Source: Clostridia bacterium (GTDB lineage: Bacteria > Bacillota > Clostridia > Lachnospirales > Lachnospiraceae). Taken from it: a stretch of DNA of 64,000 nucleotides. Below the pieces are notes generated by a model. The model made no database searches and was not told where the DNA came from. It worked only from the letters and a program-made list of their open reading frames with translations. Position 1 is the first letter of the stretch. The number at the start of each line of letters is the position of its first letter. The stretch is from contig CAJTAK010000005.1 of assembly GCA_910574255.1 (NCBI GenBank), positions 23,184 to 87,183 on the forward strand, written 5' to 3'. Position numbers and translations under genes: made by a program. Shown here one piece after another: positions 60,672 to 64,000 of this stretch.

Positions 60672-60872
60672 GCAGGCTTATATACGTGCACAGAAAGAAT
60701 TGCAGACGCAAGTACTTGAGGGTGGAATTCTTTCTAGATAAAGGTGTATGGGCAAGGGTCTGCGGAACTGGAATAAGACAGCAGACCCTTACCCGTGCAC
60801 AGAAAGAATTGCAGACGCAAGTACTTGAGGGTGGAATTCTTTCTAGATAAAGGTGTATGGGTAAGGGTCTGC
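60672..60872 (+). repeat. Two tandem two-stem hairpin repeats (family A, locus 3)
   Basis: Unit b: GCAGACCCTTACCCGTGCAC (60781-60800) pairs along all 20 positions with 60853-60872 (two G-U). Inner AGAAAGAATT (60801-60810) pairs with AATTCTTTCT (60835-60844), leaving 24 nt between. Unit a (60672-60763) is a copy 109 bp upstream with a degraded left arm. GCGGAACTGGAATAAGA follows each outer stem (shared 3' motif). It ends 31 bp before the next kinase gene. Confidence 0.85.
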
Positions 60873-60903
60873 GGAACTGGAATAAGAATAGGAGGCCATT
60901 TAG

Positions 60904-63603
60904 GTGTTGGAAAAATGGTTTGAATTCATCTTTGATCATAAAATCAGTCTGCGGGAGCGCATGTTCCGTGTGGTTACAGGCATTTGTATGCTTGCGCTGA
61001 TTTTTATCATGCCTATGGGCAGAAGCTGGTTTAATATGTTGCTGCTGGCAGCAAGCCTTGTGACCATGGCATTGGTTGTAAGGTTCAGTATTAAAAAAGA
61101 ATGTATTAATGGGGGAGCCACTTTTATTACCGTATTGCTTCTGGTACTGTTTCCATTGAGCTTTTTTACGGCCGGAGGATTTTACAGCGGAATGCCCGAG
61201 TGGTTTGTGCTCTGTTTTGTTTATATCAGTATTACGCTGGAGGGGAGGCGGAAAGCCGGATTTTTCCTGCTCTGTGCCCTGGAGACGTTGTCATGCTACT
61301 ATGTGGCCTTTTATTACCCTGAGCTGGTGGCCAAGAACACACAGCGGCATTCCTTTTTTGATTCCGCTGCTTCTGTCATTATGGTAGGCGTGCTGACCAG
61401 TGTAATGCTGATGTTTTTAAACAAGCTTTATGAGGAGGAAAATGAGCTCTCAAAGAGGCAGAAAAAGGAGATTGAGGAGCTCAATAAGGCTGAAAATCAT
61501 TTTTTTGCCAGCATGAGCCATGAGATCCGCACGCCCATTAACACCATTATCGGTTTAAATGAGATTATTCTCAGAGGAGACATTCCCCAGGATGTGGCAG
61601 AGAATGCAAGAAATATCCAGGGTGCCAGTAAAATACTTTTGACCCTTATTAATGATATTCTCGATCTGTCCAAGATTAAATCCGGAAAAATGGAGATTGT
61701 GAATGTTTCCTATGAGACAGGGGCGCTTTTTTCGGAGATTGTCAATATGATCTGGATCAAGGCCAAGGAAAAGGGGCTGGAGTTCCGTCTCCATGTGGAT
61801 TCCTCTATTCCCAGCATGCTCTGCGGTGACGAGGTGCGGATTAAGCAGGTTTTGATTAATTTGTTAAATAATGCTTTGAAATATACCAGTGAGGGTTCTA
61901 TCACCCTTTCCGTCCGCTGTGAGCGCCTGGGGCTTAACCGGGTGCGTGTATGGTATGCGGTGGAGGATACGGGACAGGGTGTGAAAAAGGAAAATATTCC
62001 CTACATTTTTAATGCTTTCAAGCGTGTGGATCAGGAGAAAAACCGCCGTATTGAGGGCACCGGGCTGGGCTTGAGCATTGTTCAGCAGCTTGTGGAGCTG
62101 ATGGGCGGTGAGATCAGTGTCAACAGTGTCTACATGAAAGGCTCTACTTTTATTGTTATGCTGGAGCAGGATATTGTGGATGACAAGGAGCTGGGAACCT
62201 TTACGCTGGCTTCCCGGGCAAGGCGGCATGAGGGAAAGCAGTATCAGCAGAGCTTTGAGGCGCCGGAGGCCCATATTCTGGTGGTGGATGACAATGATAT
62301 GAATCTGATGGTGGTGCGCAAGCTGCTTTCGGAGACAAAGATTCAGCTTGATACGGTTTTAAGTGGTGCCGAGTGTCTTAAAATGACCCAGGAACAGCAT
62401 TATGATGCGATTTTGATGGATCATCTGATGCCGGAGATGGACGGGATTCAGTGTCTTCACAGGCTCCGCACACAGCCGGGAGGTCTTTGCCAGGATACGC
62501 CTGTCATTGCGCTTACGGCCAATGCGGGAAGTGACAATCAGCTTCTTTACAAGAAAGAGGGCTTCAGCGGTTATCTGGCAAAGCCGGTCAGCGGCGCTCT
62601 TCTGGAGGCAGCCGTGCTGAGTGTTCTGCCAAAGGAGCTGGTGAATCTGACGGAGGAGGCGGAGCAGTCGGAGATTGGTAAGGATATTCTGATTTTTGAA
62701 CAGACACAGCGGCTGTCTGTTATGGTTACTACGGACAGTGTGTGTGATCTTCCGGAGGATCTGCGGAAAGAATTCCGCATTTCCGTATGTCCTTATTATG
62801 TGTGTACGGATAAGGGGCGGTTTCTGGATGAAGTGGAGCTGAAAGCGGATGAACTGCTGCTGCATATGGCAGAGGGACAGAATGCCCGTTCGGAGGCTCC
62901 GTCGGTGGAGGATTATGAGCGGTTTTTTGCGGAAAAGCTGACGGAAGCTCAGAATGTGATTCATATTACCATGGCGAAGCATGCCAGCCAGGGCTATTAT
63001 AATGCTCTGGAAGCAGCTAAGTCCTTTGAAAATGTGACGGTGCTTGATTCGGGACATCTTTCCAGCAGTCTGGGGCTGAGCGTGCTGTATGCCGCTTCTA
63101 TGGCGGAGCAGCATGCCACAAAGGCGGAGATTGTAAAGTTGGTTAATGGGCTGAAACGCTATATTTCTTCGGCTTTTATTATTAACAGTACCCATACCAT
63201 GTGTCAGGCCGGGCAGATTCCCAAGCGGATACAAGTTGTCTGTGACGCCTTGCTTCTGCATCCGGTGATTGAGCTTAAGAAGAGTAAGATGGTTGTGAGC
63301 GGCATGGAGATGGGGGATTTTGTGCATATGATTAAGCATTATGTGCGGAAAGTTCTTTTGGATTCCAGGAATATTGACAGGAGGATTTTGTTTATTACTT
63401 ATGCGGGGCTTGAGGATCGGAGTATTGCTTATATTCAGAAGCTGGTGAAGCAGTATTGTCCCTTTGAACGGGTTTATCTGCAGAAAGCTTCTTCGGCCAT
63501 TGCCTGTAATTGCGGGTCCGGGTCTTTTGGATTGTTGTTTATGAAGAAGAATGATGTTGCCCGCTCGTTTTTGCAGGCTTCCGGGATGGAGGAAGAGAAG
63601 TGA
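60904..63603 (+). CDS. Hybrid sensor histidine kinase fused to a C-terminal DegV domain
   Basis: This 899-residue protein starts at GTG 60904 behind AGGAGG (8 nt). It has about six N-terminal membrane segments (20-175), a coiled coil (175-198), HisKA with H206 (SMSHEIRTPINT) and HATPase (about 300-420; EDTGQGV, GTGLGLSIVQQL). A receiver follows (about 457-575, acceptor Asp about 505 in LMDHLMPEMDG), then a DegV (EDD) domain from about 600 to the end: VTTDSVCDLPEDL, HITMAKHASQGYYNALE, VLDSGHLSSSLG and the final GSGSFGLLFMKK. DegV domains bind fatty acids, so the kinase may read lipid state. No HPt is present; the upstream kinase has one. Confidence 0.92.
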   Translation: MLEKWFEFIFDHKISLRERMFRVVTGICMLALIFIMPMGRSWFNMLLLAASLVTMALVVRFSIKKECINGGATFITVLLLVLFPLSFFTAGGFYSGMPEWFVLCFVYISITLEGRRKAGFFLLCALETLSCYYVAFYYPELVAKNTQRHSFFDSAASVIMVGVLTSVMLMFLNKLYEEENELSKRQKKEIEELNKAENHFFASMSHEIRTPINTIIGLNEIILRGDIPQDVAENARNIQGASKILLTLINDILDLSKIKSGKMEIVNVSYETGALFSEIVNMIWIKAKEKGLEFRLHVDSSIPSMLCGDEVRIKQVLINLLNNALKYTSEGSITLSVRCERLGLNRVRVWYAVEDTGQGVKKENIPYIFNAFKRVDQEKNRRIEGTGLGLSIVQQLVELMGGEISVNSVYMKGSTFIVMLEQDIVDDKELGTFTLASRARRHEGKQYQQSFEAPEAHILVVDDNDMNLMVVRKLLSETKIQLDTVLSGAECLKMTQEQHYDAILMDHLMPEMDGIQCLHRLRTQPGGLCQDTPVIALTANAGSDNQLLYKKEGFSGYLAKPVSGALLEAAVLSVLPKELVNLTEEAEQSEIGKDILIFEQTQRLSVMVTTDSVCDLPEDLRKEFRISVCPYYVCTDKGRFLDEVELKADELLLHMAEGQNARSEAPSVEDYERFFAEKLTEAQNVIHITMAKHASQGYYNALEAAKSFENVTVLDSGHLSSSLGLSVLYAASMAEQHATKAEIVKLVNGLKRYISSAFIINSTHTMCQAGQIPKRIQVVCDALLLHPVIELKKSKMVVSGMEMGDFVHMIKHYVRKVLLDSRNIDRRILFITYAGLEDRSIAYIQKLVKQYCPFERVYLQKASSAIACNCGSGSFGLLFMKKNDVARSFLQASGMEEEK

Positions 63604-63611
63604 GGGAGGAC

Positions 63612-63720
63612 GGGTCTGCCACAAAATAGGACAGCAGTCATTTCCATATCCTGTTACAATTCGCACCCCTATGAACTAAAAACTTTTTAGAATCTGACAT
63701 AGGATGTGAATTGTAACAAG
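63612..63720. repeat. Downstream hairpins after the DegV kinase, including an imperfect 23-bp palindrome
   Basis: TGTTACAATTC...CCTATG (63651-63673) pairs with CATAGG...GAATTGTAACA (63698-63720) with two or three mismatches around a 24-nt A/T-rich centre. Just before it, CTGCC ACAAAATAGGA CAG resembles the TGTAAAAT hairpins, and 63621-63655 matches 41083-41112 on the opposite strand. It probably ends the kinase transcript. Confidence 0.65.
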
Positions 63721-63757
63721 GCTGCGGGTCCGGATGGCCGGGAGCCGGAATATTCTA

Positions 63758-63786
63758 TTGCGCTTTGGGAGGAAGTGTGATATGAT
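63758..63786 (+). promoter_or_regulatory. Promoter of glycine-riboswitch transcript
   Basis: The promoter is TTGCGC (63758-63763), 17-bp spacer ending TGTGA, TATGAT (63781-63786). It lies about 28 bp upstream of the aptamer. Confidence 0.7.
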
Positions 63787-63813
63787 ACTCTCTGTCAGAC
63801 AAAAATTGACAAA

Positions 63814-63915
63814 CTCTGGAGAGTCTCAGTAAATGGGCGCCGAAGGTGTAACACAGTGCTTTTCCGCCGGAATGCGTGGGAGGGCTGTCTATCTCTCAGG
63901 CAAAAGGACAGGGCT
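63814..63915 (+). ncRNA. Glycine riboswitch (single aptamer)
   Basis: The conserved parts are CTCTGGAGAG at the 5' side, GCGCCGAAGGTGTAACA (63837-63853) in the core, and CTCTCAGGCAAAAGGACAG at the 3' side (63893-63911). These are the highly conserved glycine aptamer positions. Only one aptamer is evident. It should control a glycine catabolism or uptake gene (for example gcvT or an amino acid:cation symporter) located right of the window. Confidence 0.92.
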
Positions 63916-63940
63916 TAAATGCAGATGTTCTACTCTTTGG

Positions 63941-63970
63941 AGGGCTGATAGTATATCGGCTCTTATTTTT
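63941..63970 (+). terminator. Riboswitch expression-platform terminator
   Basis: AGGGCTGATA (63941-63950) pairs with TATCGGCTCT (63954-63963, two G-U), followed by TATTTTT. Its position 25 nt after the aptamer fits a terminator that glycine binding would relieve. Confidence 0.75.
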
Positions 63971-64000
63971 GTGCAAAGTTCTGCTTTGGCGGAACAGGTT

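Noticed and set aside
50391-60872. CRISPR array as explanation for the repeated hairpins
   Set aside because: The units are long palindromes with no regular unique spacers, they lie at three distant loci, and no cas genes are in the window.
60672-60872. Cyclic-di-GMP (GEMM) or other known riboswitch for the units before the kinase genes
   Set aside because: The conserved GEMM core and tetraloop-receptor motifs are absent; the units show variable stems with a different 24-nt core.
62359-63666. 435-codon minus-strand open frame opposite the DegV kinase
   Set aside because: It shows no domain signature and is an antisense shadow of a strongly coding frame.

Overview
The window looks like a genome segment of a gut Bacillota bacterium, most likely Lachnospiraceae. 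The reasons are the gene content (Tn1549-type conjugative genes, large serine recombinases with TnpV/TnpW, FprA flavodiiron protein, CbiK, RbsABC-type sugar uptake) and strong AGGAGG ribosome-binding sites with frequent GTG/TTG starts. The genus cannot be fixed from sequence alone.

1 to about 23.1 kb is a composite mobile island, nearly all on the minus strand. Its outer layer is a Tn1549/CTn-like integrative conjugative element (ICE). Read from right to left it holds a sigma-70-like gene with an apparent frameshift (20.9-21.3 kb), a small HTH protein, MobC, relaxase, Cys-rich VLP protein, RepA, DnaC-like ATPase and TnpW (19.3-14.9 kb). After a roughly 13 kb interruption it continues with a broken maff2, TrbL/VirB6, PrgI and the first codons of VirB4 (1.5 kb to the window edge). 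The VirD4/TraG coupling gene normally found between these halves is not seen. The interruption holds two different large serine recombinases, a second relaxase (MobA/MobL), a CHC2 primase plus a P4/VapE-like helicase, an iteron-rich candidate origin, regulators, TnpV, and an AT-rich cargo pair (cytidine deaminase and metallo-beta-lactamase-fold hydrolase). Two similar 75-90 bp segments lie just upstream of the two mobilization operons and are candidate oriT regions. A WYL regulator and zinc-ribbon pair with matching operator-like palindromes sits near the right edge. Immediately beyond lies a decayed glycosyl hydrolase family 1 gene end that probably marks the chromosomal junction.

23.5-35.5 kb is a thioesterase gene followed by a divergently controlled carbohydrate locus: a LacI-type repressor facing D-lyxose isomerase-like protein, an RbsB/A/C-type ABC importer, two paralogous FGGY kinases, a class II aldolase and a mannitol-1-phosphate dehydrogenase-like enzyme. 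This suggests uptake, isomerization or oxidation, phosphorylation and aldol cleavage of a sugar or polyol. The substrate is not determined.

35.5-51.6 kb is mixed housekeeping: orphan Dam methylase, LrgAB, an SDR, NudC, IspF, GNAT, DegV, ArgG, CbiK, MATE exporter, flavodiiron protein, ComEC-like hydrolase and an NYN-LOTUS protein. One decay zone lies at 44.8-45.5 kb.

51.9-56.8 kb is a complete branched-chain amino acid ABC system (livKHMGF) with a visible promoter, an attenuator-like terminator after livK and a second promoter before livH. 57.4-63.6 kb is a signalling cluster: a CheY-like regulator, a hybrid histidine kinase with HPt domain, and a second hybrid kinase fused to a complete DegV domain. 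The window ends in a glycine riboswitch with its terminator.

The most unusual signal is a family of about 90-nt two-stem inverted-repeat units at three loci (50.4, 57.3 and 60.7 kb). Their outer stems differ in sequence but stay complementary, their core is a fixed 24 nt, and they share a GCGGAACTG tail. Each locus sits just upstream of a regulatory or signalling gene.
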